Virus record (IMG/VR): IMGVR_UViG_3300022752_000445
Coordinates: 1 to 21,774 of that record
DNA: 21,774 nt
DNA from: a virus
Reading direction: 5' to 3' (one strand)
The notes below the pieces were generated by a model. That model made no database searches and was not told the DNA's origin. It saw only the letters and a list, made by a program, of their open reading frames with translations. Made by a program: the position numbers and the translations under genes. Shown piece after piece: positions 15,810 through 21,774 of the stretch. Within the stretch, counting starts at the first letter, position 1, and each line of letters opens with the position of its first letter.

Positions 15810-16129
15810 GTTTCTTCCTTCGACTTTACATAAGCCGAGAACAAAACGCAATAATTCATGATATCTAGAATTGCGTCTTCATACCCTTCATTTTCGACTG
15901 ACAATTTACCATCTTTGGCAAATGTAGAAAGTCTAGACATTTTATCAGTAATTCTCAATAGTATACCGACCTCTGTTGAGCAAAGATTAAATATTTCACC
16001 TTTTCTAAAGTTAGAAAAAGGATCTTTTCCTGAAGCATAATCATTATTTTTTGCAACTAAAATATCGAATGCTGCTTTACACAATTCACTATGATGTTTA
16101 AATAAATCTTCTCTAGTCATATTATTCAT
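15794..16129 (-). CDS. DUF1599 / nucleotide-modification-associated-type protein
   Basis: This 111-residue helical protein has the pattern 'AKNNDYASGKDPFSNFRKGE' (about 26-45), then 'VGILLRITDKMSRLSTFAKDG' (54-74) and 'EGYEDAILDIMNYCVLFSAYVK' (83-104). The N-x-D-Y/DPF-NF, R-x-D-K-x-SRL and E-D-x-x-D-x-x-NY elements are those of the DUF1599 family. It is related in sequence style to MazG-like helical NTP pyrophosphatases, with acidic metal-binding residues. A role in nucleotide clean-up or modified-base supply is inferred and suits its place between dut and the polymerase. SD AAGGA lies 7 bases before ATG 16129, inside the HNH gene's end (8-base overlap). Its last codons overlap the polymerase promoter. 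Confidence 0.8.
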   Translation of the reverse strand: MNNMTREDLFKHHSELCKAAFDILVAKNNDYASGKDPFSNFRKGEIFNLCSTEVGILLRITDKMSRLSTFAKDGKLSVENEGYEDAILDIMNYCVLFSAYVKSKEETCKKQ

Positions 16130-16715
16130 AACTCCATCCTTTAATATTATTTCTACAACGATATCTAATAGTACTTGCTGGTAAATTGGTTTCTAAAGAC
16201 GCTTCATACGAACTAAACCACTTTTTATCTCCAAAAATTGGTTTTTTTCCTTTAGATTTACCCAATAATCTTACCATTTCTTTATGTTTGTCCGAATAGG
16301 GTCCAATTTTGTGTTGCTTTAATCTATTTTTTAGTTCTGTCTGATATGTCTCTGAAAAGAAAAATGTTTTTGCCTTTTTTCTGGCTTCAACTGATGCTTT
16401 TGCGCCTAAATCAGGTCTTCTATTTCTTTTCATATTTTCTGAGCAAGCTTTTATTTTTTTGGGGGATTTGGATTTTCCTCCCTTTTTGCCAGCTTCAGAA
16501 GCACCTTGTAAGAATTTTCCATGTCTGCAAACCATGTCACCTTGTTTTAAATGAACAGAAAAATGTTCTTCTGGTGTCAAGAGTTTTAAATTTAATGGGT
16601 CGTTATTTTCTCTATTTCCATCTATATGGTGTATATGCATTCCTTTAGGAACTTTTACTCCATAATAGTTTTCATATATTTTTTTATATATTCTAGATTG
16701 TACTCTTTTTTTCAT
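16122..16715 (-). CDS. HNH homing endonuclease with C-terminal NUMOD/IENR1-type DNA-binding module
   Basis: This 197-residue protein has an HNH core at residues about 25-56: 'GMHIHHIDGNRENNDPLNLKLL' and then 'EEHFSVH', with the catalytic His pair and the N-x3-P-x-N-L element typical of phage HNH homing nucleases. The middle is strongly basic (GKKGGKSKSPKKIK). The end 'KWFSSYEASLETNLPASTIRYRC' plus 'KGWSYE' is an IENR1/NUMOD-type helix-turn-helix used for DNA recognition. It is free-standing and AT-rich and sits between dut and the DUF1599-type gene, both intact. No SD is visible before ATG 16715. Instead a perfect 8-bp inverted repeat ends on the A of the start codon. Confidence 0.87.
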   Translation of the reverse strand: MKKRVQSRIYKKIYENYYGVKVPKGMHIHHIDGNRENNDPLNLKLLTPEEHFSVHLKQGDMVCRHGKFLQGASEAGKKGGKSKSPKKIKACSENMKRNRRPDLGAKASVEARKKAKTFFFSETYQTELKNRLKQHKIGPYSDKHKEMVRLLGKSKGKKPIFGDKKWFSSYEASLETNLPASTIRYRCRNNIKGWSYE

Positions 16716-16735
16716 CTAACTATATATTAGTTAGA
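16715..16735 (-). repeat. Perfect inverted repeat over the HNH start codon
   Basis: On the - strand, TCTAACTA and TAGTTAGA flank ATATA, and the last A is the first base of the start codon. It could be an operator, or an RNA hairpin hiding the start. TTGTCA (16746-16741), a 16-base spacer and TATAGT (16724-16719) also form a possible promoter, but that -10 lies only 3 bases before ATG. Confidence 0.5.
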
Positions 16736-16746
16736 CTATCTGACAA

Positions 16747-17253
16747 CTATACTCCTGTGCTCCCGAAGCCACCGCTTCTATCTGTTTTCTGTTCCGGTCT
16801 TTCTGTTAGATGCAAGTAAGTAAAATATTCCTTTCTTACAAGTTCAATCTGGGCAATTCGTTCGCCATGAGAAATATCATAAGAAATATCACTGGTATTT
16901 ACCACCGGAATCATTAGCTCCTCAACATAATCAGAATCAATAACTCCTTCACAATTGGCCAGAATCAATCCCTTCTTGATTGAAAGACCAGATCGTGGGT
17001 GCATTCTCAGAGAATAGTGCTCAGGAATATCGAAGATGATTCCTGTTGGAATCAGGATTCTTTCTTTAGGTCCAATACGAATACCTACAGTATTTTCATC
17101 CGTAGTAGTTGTACTCTTACTATTATATCTGTCGTAAGTTACGATTGTACTATTCTTTAGATATGCATAAACATCAACACAAGCCGAGTTTTCGGTTTGT
17201 AGTGATGGGCATTGTACCGTTGGGTGTAATTTATAAATTCCTAATGATTGCAT
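16747..17253 (-). CDS. dut: dUTPase (deoxyuridine triphosphatase)
   Basis: It hydrolyses dUTP to dUMP, preventing uracil incorporation and feeding ThyX. The 168-residue trimer-type enzyme shows all five motifs: I 'SACVDVYAY' (Asp27), II 'HPRSGLSIKKG' (85-95), III 'EGVIDSDYVEEL' (102-113), IV 'HGERIAQIEL' (129-138) and V 'DRSGGFGSTG' (158-167). Motif III has Val-Glu where Arg-Gly is usual, and motif I has Cys-Val for the usual Gly-x. A Ser/Thr-rich insert (about 34-56) lengthens the region between motifs I and II. ATG 17253 is chosen over GTG 17268 because the GTG overlaps the promoter's -10 region. There is no SD, and a leaderless promoter is predicted. Confidence 0.92.
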   Translation of the reverse strand: MQSLGIYKLHPTVQCPSLQTENSACVDVYAYLKNSTIVTYDRYNSKSTTTTDENTVGIRIGPKERILIPTGIIFDIPEHYSLRMHPRSGLSIKKGLILANCEGVIDSDYVEELMIPVVNTSDISYDISHGERIAQIELVRKEYFTYLHLTERPEQKTDRSGGFGSTGV

Positions 17254-17259
17254 AATCAA

Positions 17260-17287
17260 ATAATACACTAAAAACTAGGAATGTCAA
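17260..17287 (-). promoter_or_regulatory. Sigma-70-type promoter for dut, probably leaderless
   Basis: On the - strand: -35 TTGACA (17287-17282, perfect), a 16-base spacer, -10 TATTAT (17265-17260, 5 of 6), then 6 bases (TTGATT) and ATG 17253. The predicted RNA start coincides with the ATG. The -35 overlaps the stop codon of the upstream gene. It separates the early-type dut and replication genes from the late-type fibre locus. Confidence 0.65.
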
Positions 17288-17583
17288 GCATCTACAGCGT
17301 CAGAAAATTCTGTATTTGCTTTTATCCAATTATATGCTACACTAAGAGGATTTCCTTCTGAATCTAATATGATAGGACTAAACACAATATCATAAGTATC
17401 TGAAAAAATTTCATACTTATAGTTTATTATTGGCCTAAAACCGCTATTTCTTTTTGTTTCATCAATATAACCAGCCAGATTTATAATAACATGTTTGTCT
17501 TTATTTTTTATAGTTAGACTATTGATGTGCCAATATGTTACATCTATTCCCTGATTATTTGTAATTGTTTTTTCTAATCCCAT
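17284..17583 (-). CDS. Small phage protein downstream of tail fibre
   Basis: This 99-residue soluble protein opens 'MGLEKTITNNQGIDVTYWHI', followed by a beta-rich stretch (SLTIKNKDKHVIINLAGYID) and a later 'YDIVFSPIIL' strand. It ends 'YNWIKANTEFSDAVDA'. Small proteins with this opening (MGL..EI...NG..V.YH.I) are common in phage tail or fibre loci as far as I recall, with no assigned function. SD AAGGAG lies 7 bases before ATG. It is 10 bases downstream of the fibre gene and probably cotranscribed with it. Its stop codon lies within the dut promoter. A fibre accessory or virion role is inferred. Confidence 0.65.
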   Translation of the reverse strand: MGLEKTITNNQGIDVTYWHINSLTIKNKDKHVIINLAGYIDETKRNSGFRPIINYKYEIFSDTYDIVFSPIILDSEGNPLSVAYNWIKANTEFSDAVDA

Positions 17584-17593
17584 ATTGTTCTCC

Positions 17594-19624
17594 TTATGCC
17601 CAAGGTCCTATTGATGTTACTGTATTTGTACCAACAGGAGTGAATTTAATCCATGATCCTTCTTGAATTTGGTTTGTGCCACCCGGATTCGCACTAAATG
17701 CTATTTGAGGAGTAATAGTTACAGAATCAACAGTCTCTATAGATCCTCTCAAAAGAATGTAAACTCTTGCTGATCCAGCTGTAGCATTTATGACACCACC
17801 ACTTGTTTCGAAATATACAGTATCTTGTGCTCTAGATACTGTACCAGCGGCTACTGCTGTAGATAATATATGCAATCTAAATATCGGAGAATTTGCAACA
17901 ACGCTATCAGTTAATCTTAATGCAGTGGTGTGTGTAGTTGTTCCGCTTTGAACAACTATATGCCCTTCAACAATGTAGCTAGTATTTGCCGCCAATGTAA
18001 TTACATCTGAAGATGCCGAAAATATGTTTTGATAAGCCGTAATACCGCTTAAAGAAACAAGACTTGACGCATATGAAATATGTGGAGCTTCAATTAATCC
18101 TCTTCCGCCAGTAGTTCCAGCGTAAAGATTATTTCCATCAAATTCTATACAACCAGGAGTTGCACTTCCTAAGACTGTTGATCCCAAAATTGTTTTAGCA
18201 TTAATATTTACATTAGAAGAAAAAGTTGCTCCAGAGGCAGATATTCCGCCTGGAAATTGCTGCAATCCAGTAAAAGATTGTGCTATATTAGTTTTTGCTA
18301 CATTTCCAACCCAACTTATTTGTCCTGCACCATCAGTAGTTAATACATCATTAGCAGAACCATCTGTATTTGGGAAGGTATATTGACCCCCAACAAAACT
18401 AAAAGATATTATTCCAGAATCATCATCGACATACAATACTGTTTGCTGATTATCACCATCAACATCACCTATGGCCGTAACATTAGTAGATGCTAAGTAT
18501 AATGGTCCCGTATTTGCTTTAAATTTAAAGCCGCCAGATCCATATCCCACCATAGAATTTTGAGATCCTGGTGTGATTTCAATATATCTCGCAGCAGTTG
18601 ATACAAATCTGATACTTGTGTTTCCAGATGGGAAATAGAATGTAACGCCGCCAGACCCAGAAATTCCCTGCGTAAATTGCTGCAATCCGGTGAATGACTG
18701 AGCCGTGTTTGTAAAGGCAACATTGGAAATAGCTCCAGTATTTCCATTGATTGATGAAACACCTTGGACAGCACCAGTTTTTCCATTAAAACTAGAAACA
18801 TAGTCTGTAGGCATCGGTCCAGTAGGACCAGTTGGCCCTAGTTGAGTATACATGACCTGATGTGCTGTAAGAATTACTGATGGAATTGCTGGTCTAGTTG
18901 GATTTGTTCCTGCTGGGTCTGCTATAAATTCTAAACGAGTATCAGATGTTCGCCACATCAATTCAACATAATCATTAGCATTAACTTGCACCATGTAGTT
19001 CCAAGCAGCAACGGTTTTAGCTGCTGCTGCACCACCCGAAACAGTTACAATGGTGTTACTATCTGCAATATCTGTTCCGTTTTTACGGAACCATATATCA
19101 ATAGTGTCTGTACCAGATCCAGAAACTCTATCGGCCTGTGCAGAAAACTCAATGTTATATACGCCAGGATAACTAAATGTAATTTGTGAATTAGAAACTA
19201 TACTTACGCCATTAGAATTAGGATCTGTATTGTTATAGGTAATTGGATAAGCACCAGTTGTGCCTGCTGCTTGTTGGTCTTGTGTTGACCAGAAACTACC
19301 CCAATATCCTAATGCTCCTCCGGCTCCAGTAGCACCATTAGCACCAGTTGCTCCTGTAGCACCAGTTGCTCCTGTAGCCCCTGTAGATCCAGTTGCACCA
19401 GTAGCACCAGTAGCACCAGTTGCTCCTGTTGGACCCACAGATCCACCAATAACTGAAATAACTACTGGTCCTGTACCATTATAATTTGCAAAACTTATTC
19501 CGCTTCCAGCAGAAATACCATAAATGCTCTTATTAACCCATCCATCACCATTGTAAATGTAATGAATGCCACCAAAATCGTAGGTATCACCGCTTGAAGG
19601 ATTGCTTGGGAAACTAATTGGCAT
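17594..19624 (-). CDS. Collagen-repeat tail fibre protein with jelly-roll-like domains
   Basis: This 676-residue secondary structure-rich fibre starts with '[28 protein letters not shown]' (2-29), a short module seen at fibre ends. It continues with a Gly-X-Thr collagen-like stretch (64-102, mostly GAT). Residues about 105-260 resemble a C1q/TNF-like jelly roll (LGYWGSFWS...GVYNIEF...[17 protein letters not shown]). A second mini-collagen (GPTGPTGP, 263-270) and '[10 protein letters not shown]' (277-286), a motif frequent in phage fibres, follow. Two copies of an '[13 protein letters not shown]' module lie at about 308-322 and 448-462, and the beta-rich C-terminal domain (about 510-676) would be the receptor-binding tip. 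There is no SD; CATAAATA ends 8 bases before ATG. Residue roles are inferred. Confidence 0.85.
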   Translation of the reverse strand: MPISFPSNPSSGDTYDFGGIHYIYNGDGWVNKSIYGISAGSGISFANYNGTGPVVISVIGGSVGPTGATGATGATGATGSTGATGATGATGATGANGATGAGGALGYWGSFWSTQDQQAAGTTGAYPITYNNTDPNSNGVSIVSNSQITFSYPGVYNIEFSAQADRVSGSGTDTIDIWFRKNGTDIADSNTIVTVSGGAAAAKTVAAWNYMVQVNANDYVELMWRTSDTRLEFIADPAGTNPTRPAIPSVILTAHQVMYTQLGPTGPTGPMPTDYVSSFNGKTGAVQGVSSINGNTGAISNVAFTNTAQSFTGLQQFTQGISGSGGVTFYFPSGNTSIRFVSTAARYIEITPGSQNSMVGYGSGGFKFKANTGPLYLASTNVTAIGDVDGDNQQTVLYVDDDSGIISFSFVGGQYTFPNTDGSANDVLTTDGAGQISWVGNVAKTNIAQSFTGLQQFPGGISASGATFSSNVNINAKTILGSTVLGSATPGCIEFDGNNLYAGTTGGRGLIEAPHISYASSLVSLSGITAYQNIFSASSDVITLAANTSYIVEGHIVVQSGTTTHTTALRLTDSVVANSPIFRLHILSTAVAAGTVSRAQDTVYFETSGGVINATAGSARVYILLRGSIETVDSVTITPQIAFSANPGGTNQIQEGSWIKFTPVGTNTVTSIGPWA
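18230..18289 (-). repeat. Fibre module repeat, copy 2 ([10 protein letters not shown] type)
   Basis: It encodes [20 protein letters not shown]. It matches the copy at 18650-18709 at most positions, with third-base differences showing an old duplication kept by selection. Confidence 0.7.
18650..18709 (-). repeat. Fibre module repeat, copy 1 ([10 protein letters not shown] type)
   Basis: It encodes [20 protein letters not shown]. It is a partner of the copy at 18230-18289. The two lie 420 bases apart and each begins a beta-rich segment of the fibre. Confidence 0.7.
19316..19435 (-). repeat. Gly-Ala-Thr collagen-like tandem repeat in fibre gene
   Basis: Thirteen uninterrupted Gly-X-Y triplets, mostly GAT, are written as near-identical 9-base units. 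This low-complexity DNA is prone to slippage, so copy number may vary between isolates. The reverse strand reads as a long Pro-Val-Ala frame that is only a shadow. Confidence 0.85.
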
Positions 19625-19632
19625 AGGTCATA

Positions 19633-19640
19633 TATTTATG
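19633..19640 (-). promoter_or_regulatory. Late-promoter-like box (CATAAATA) before tail fibre
   Basis: On the - strand, CATAAATA ends 8 bases before the fibre ATG at 19624. A start about 6 bases downstream would leave a leader of only 2-3 bases, and no SD is present. It fits the NATAAATA late motif of T4-like phages. Chance is possible in this AT-rich sequence. Confidence 0.3.
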
Positions 19641-19644
19641 GTTG

Positions 19645-20826
19645 TCAACTGATCCAAACTTGAGATCCGTTTTTGGTTACTGAAGTATAAATTATTCCAT
19701 CATCCAAATGATACCAACGATCACCTGGATTTGGGTTTGATGGTGCGGTAGAACTTTCTGTAAATGAAGAACCTCCACTAGTAGCATCAACTCTTACATT
19801 TGACCCGGATCTCGTAACAGTAAGATTATTGCCGAAGTCAATAAAAGCGACACCAGTACGAAGTACAACGCTACCATTTGTTTTTACTCCTAAACCGCTA
19901 CCACCGCTATTGTGTAGCGGATCGATTGTCATTGGATTAACTGGTATTGCGGCTAGTTTATCATTGACAAACTTTATGTCAAAAGAAAGTTCCTTTTTCT
20001 TTTCATCATATCTTAAAGGATAAGAAGCTGAAACGACACCAGACTCTCCTTGTTCGCCTCTTTCCCCCTGTGGTCCTTGGGGACCCATAGGCCCAACTGG
20101 TCCTTGTTCCCCCTGTGGTCCCTGTGAACCTGCCTTGCCATCTTTTCCGGCTGGTCCTATTGGTCCCTTTTCGCCTTGTGGTCCCTGTGGCCCGATAGGA
20201 CCTTCTGGACCGATTGGACCCATAGGACCAACTGGACCTTGTTCTCCTTGTGGTCCCTGTTGTCCCTTTTCGCCTTTTTGTCCTTTTGGTCCTTGCTTTC
20301 CATCAATACCAGCAGGACCTTGTTCACCCTGTGGCCCCTGTTCTCCCTGTAAGCCTCTTGGACCCATATGACCCTGTGGGCCGGGTGGACCCTGATCGCC
20401 TTTATCACCCTTTTCCCCGTCCTTGCCATCTCTGCCAGGAAGACCTTCTGCCCCAGCATCACCCATGATACCCTGTCGGCCTCTTGGTCCCTGTGGGCCT
20501 TGAATACCGGGTGGGCCTGCTGCTCCGGGAGTTCCCGGAAGACCTATTTGTTCAATTATTTGGGTTTTAATCTTTTGGGGAGAAGATATTGTTTTTACTG
20601 GCTTACTTGGTTCAGGAATAGCAGAAAAATATTCATTTAAATTATTTTCGTGCTTTATGCAAATAATTTCTCCATCAGAATCTTTTAAGAATAATGATGT
20701 TTTGCCTGAACCTATTTGATAGCTTTTAGAATACCATTGCGCCCCAACGCATTCGAAGATTGTATCTCTTTTGAGATTTGCGATGGTTCTCTTTAGAACT
20801 ATTTTTTTTCCTAGAGAGAAGTTCAT
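19645..20826 (-). CDS. Long collagen-like fibre protein
   Basis: This 393-residue protein has a compact N-terminal domain (1-75, with '[18 protein letters not shown]' and '[14 protein letters not shown]') and a Pro/Lys linker (about 72-94). A perfect collagen-like tract follows at residues 95-262: 56 Gly-X-Y triplets without a break, rich in GPQ, GEQ, GPM and charged GEK/GKD. A beta-rich C-terminal region comes next ([40 protein letters not shown]). It ends '[17 protein letters not shown]', a module common at phage fibre tips. It should form a trimeric rod on the virion. Its start overlaps the upstream stop (TAATG) and lacks a clear SD, so coupling is likely. It precedes the second fibre gene by 20 bases. 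Confidence 0.87.
   Translation of the reverse strand: MNFSLGKKIVLKRTIANLKRDTIFECVGAQWYSKSYQIGSGKTSLFLKDSDGEIICIKHENNLNEYFSAIPEPSKPVKTISSPQKIKTQIIEQIGLPGTPGAAGPPGIQGPQGPRGRQGIMGDAGAEGLPGRDGKDGEKGDKGDQGPPGPQGHMGPRGLQGEQGPQGEQGPAGIDGKQGPKGQKGEKGQQGPQGEQGPVGPMGPIGPEGPIGPQGPQGEKGPIGPAGKDGKAGSQGPQGEQGPVGPMGPQGPQGERGEQGESGVVSASYPLRYDEKKKELSFDIKFVNDKLAAIPVNPMTIDPLHNSGGSGLGVKTNGSVVLRTGVAFIDFGNNLTVTRSGSNVRVDATSGGSSFTESSTAPSNPNPGDRWYHLDDGIIYTSVTKNGSQVWIS
20041..20544 (-). repeat. Collagen-like Gly-X-Y tract (56 triplets)
   Basis: 504 bases encode uninterrupted Gly-X-Y triplets with Pro common at X. The segment [14 protein letters not shown] occurs twice (around triplets 33-37 and 48-52), showing internal duplication. 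Proline hydroxylation is absent in bacteria, so stability would rest on Pro at X and Lys/Glu/Asp pairs. Confidence 0.9.
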
Positions 20827-21774
20827 TACTTATAGTGTCGTTCAATAATTGTTTCTTTTTTGATTTTTACCTTGTGAATCGATCTGCCGGAACTATATTT
20901 ATTTGTTTCTACGGTCAATTTTTTATTGAATTTTTTTGTATTAATTTTCATGCTGCTATATTCGGTAGTTTGAACAGGTATAAAATCGTCAATTTTATAT
21001 AGGCTATCATAATCAACGAATTCCGTCAATGTGGGTTCACCCATTAAAGATAAAAACGAATTGATGTCATCAATTCCATATCTAGCATTAATTAAACTCC
21101 AATTACTTTGAAGATATTGTCCTGCTCTTGCGCCAGCAGGCCAAACACTTATGCCAGATTTAGAAAAGTATATAAAATTTGTTCCACTATCTCCGGTAAC
21201 TGATCCAACAAATTTGGGTTGTATTACATCTTTTATAACTGACTTATATTGGCCCGATATAATCGGCGTATCGTATAATGATGTTACGGTCAATTGTGTT
21301 AAAGAATTAAAAGAAGAATATGGAAAATACCATAAAGCAAATATACCATTTGCATTTACCATAAATGCAGCTAACTTTTCATTTAAATTTTTACCAGAAT
21401 ATTGAATATATTCTTTTAGAGAATAAGGATTTAAATAGTATTGGTGGTATACTGGAAATGTCACTCCAGCATTTCTTATCTTACCTATTCTAATATCTCT
21501 TTCGCCACTCAATCTTTGAGTATACTGATTATAATTTATATCATAAACATCAACTATAACGGTTTCAAACTGTTGCGTTGATGGATTATAATATGAAACA
21601 GTTCGATTCATTCCAGAACTATATCCTACGCAGTGAGCACAAAATGCAGCATGAGTGGGTGAAATAAAAGTAACAGTGTCGCTTCCTGGACCATATAATC
21701 CTATTTTTTTTCTTGCTTTGTCTATTCCACCATCACATATGGAAAATATTTCAATTCTAAGAGATTCTTCTATA
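20826..21774 (-). CDS. Fibre-locus protein of unknown function (5' end beyond window)
   Basis: An ATG exists at 21611, but the frame stays open with no stop to the right edge and there is no SD at that ATG, so the gene very probably begins outside the window. At least 315 residues are present. The upstream part contains '[20 protein letters not shown]' and '[11 protein letters not shown]', a Cys cluster. The rest is beta-rich with many Tyr and Asn ([48 protein letters not shown]). It ends basic ([17 protein letters not shown]). Overlap with the collagen gene start (TAATG) suggests one operon. A virion structural role is inferred from position and composition. No family is recognised. Confidence 0.6.
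   Translation of the reverse strand, partial: IEESLRIEIFSICDGGIDKARKKIGLYGPGSDTVTFISPTHAAFCAHCVGYSSGMNRTVSYYNPSTQQFETVIVDVYDINYNQYTQRLSGERDIRIGKIRNAGVTFPVYHQYYLNPYSLKEYIQYSGKNLNEKLAAFMVNANGIFALWYFPYSSFNSLTQLTVTSLYDTPIISGQYKSVIKDVIQPKFVGSVTGDSGTNFIYFSKSGISVWPAGARAGQYLQSNWSLINARYGIDDINSFLSLMGEPTLTEFVDYDSLYKIDDFIPVQTTEYSSMKINTKKFNKKLTVETNKYSSGRSIHKVKIKKETIIERHYK
20896..20903 (-). promoter_or_regulatory. Weak late-promoter-like box (AATAAATA) upstream of collagen gene
   Basis: On the - strand, AATAAATA lies 69 bases before the collagen gene start, inside the upstream coding region. It fits the NATAAATA motif and a late gene, but in AT-rich sequence such matches are common. Confidence 0.15.

Noticed and set aside
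19260-19484. A + strand frame rich in Pro-Val-Ala repeats
   Set aside because: It is the antisense shadow of the Gly-Ala-Thr collagen repeat in the fibre gene, with no SD and low-complexity composition.
20135-20468. Several + strand and alternative - strand frames rich in Pro-Cys or Lys/Arg over the collagen tract
   Set aside because: They arise from the periodic Gly-X-Y codons in other frames. The collagen frame on the - strand is the only one with domain structure.
20829-20834. TATAAG just before the collagen gene start
   Set aside because: It is only 2 bases from ATG, consists of the last codons of the upstream protein, and has no -35.
1-21774. tRNA genes, CRISPR arrays, insertion sequences, integrase or attachment sites
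   Set aside because: No cloverleaf-like segment, regularly spaced repeat, transposase or integrase frame was found. Coding genes fill nearly the whole window.

Overview
The window looks like about 21.8 kb of a T4-superfamily myovirus genome with roughly 40% GC and almost no non-coding sequence. Diagnostic genes are a T4 gp43-type family B DNA polymerase, a UvsX recombinase, a gp41-type DnaB helicase and a gp61-type primase, all on one strand. The nucleotide supply is unlike T4 itself: a B12-dependent (class II) ribonucleotide reductase and a flavin-dependent ThyX instead of NrdA/NrdB and Td. This points away from enteric T4 relatives and toward the marine or alphaproteobacterial branches of the superfamily. 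The host is inferred only. It would be a Gram-negative bacterium (a lipobox protein is present) able to supply cobalamin.

Layout. On the + strand, 1-3586 holds a run of probable virion or membrane genes: the end of a baseplate-type gene, two conserved small phage proteins, a multi-pass membrane protein, a lipobox/transmembrane protein and a 620-residue Gly/Ala-rich, coiled-coil protein. The strands then converge with a 9-base overlap, and everything from 3578 to the right edge is on the - strand. Read in transcription order from the right, this comprises: a fibre locus (a 5'-truncated gene, two collagen-like fibre proteins and a small accessory protein, about 21774-17284); dUTPase, an HNH homing endonuclease and a DUF1599-type protein; DNA polymerase, uvsX, GDP-mannose 4,6-dehydratase, two small conserved proteins, gp41 helicase, gp61 primase and thyX; a second HNH homing endonuclease; the class II RNR; a putative PD-(D/E)XK nuclease; and a RuvC-like resolvase.

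How it fits together. RNR, dUTPase, ThyX and probably the DUF1599 protein supply dNTPs and keep dUTP low. Polymerase, helicase and primase copy DNA. UvsX and the RuvC-like enzyme run recombination-dependent replication and resolve branches before packaging. The gene order is compact, with ATGA or 8-13 base overlaps suggesting translational coupling. Most starts have clear Shine-Dalgarno (SD) sequences.

Main points for a second look: (1) DNA polymerase and dUTPase lack SD sequences and share an identical layout, a -35/-10 promoter with a 16-base spacer and the -10 hexamer exactly 6 bases before ATG, which predicts leaderless mRNAs; (2) an unannotated protein carries a textbook PD-(D/E)XK motif; (3) a perfect 12-bp stem with a 5-nt loop is buried in the helicase coding sequence; (4) a lipobox protein with a C-terminal membrane anchor sits next to a holin-like protein. 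No tRNA, CRISPR array, insertion sequence or convincing rho-independent terminator was seen, and no gene-free stretch exceeds 60 bases.
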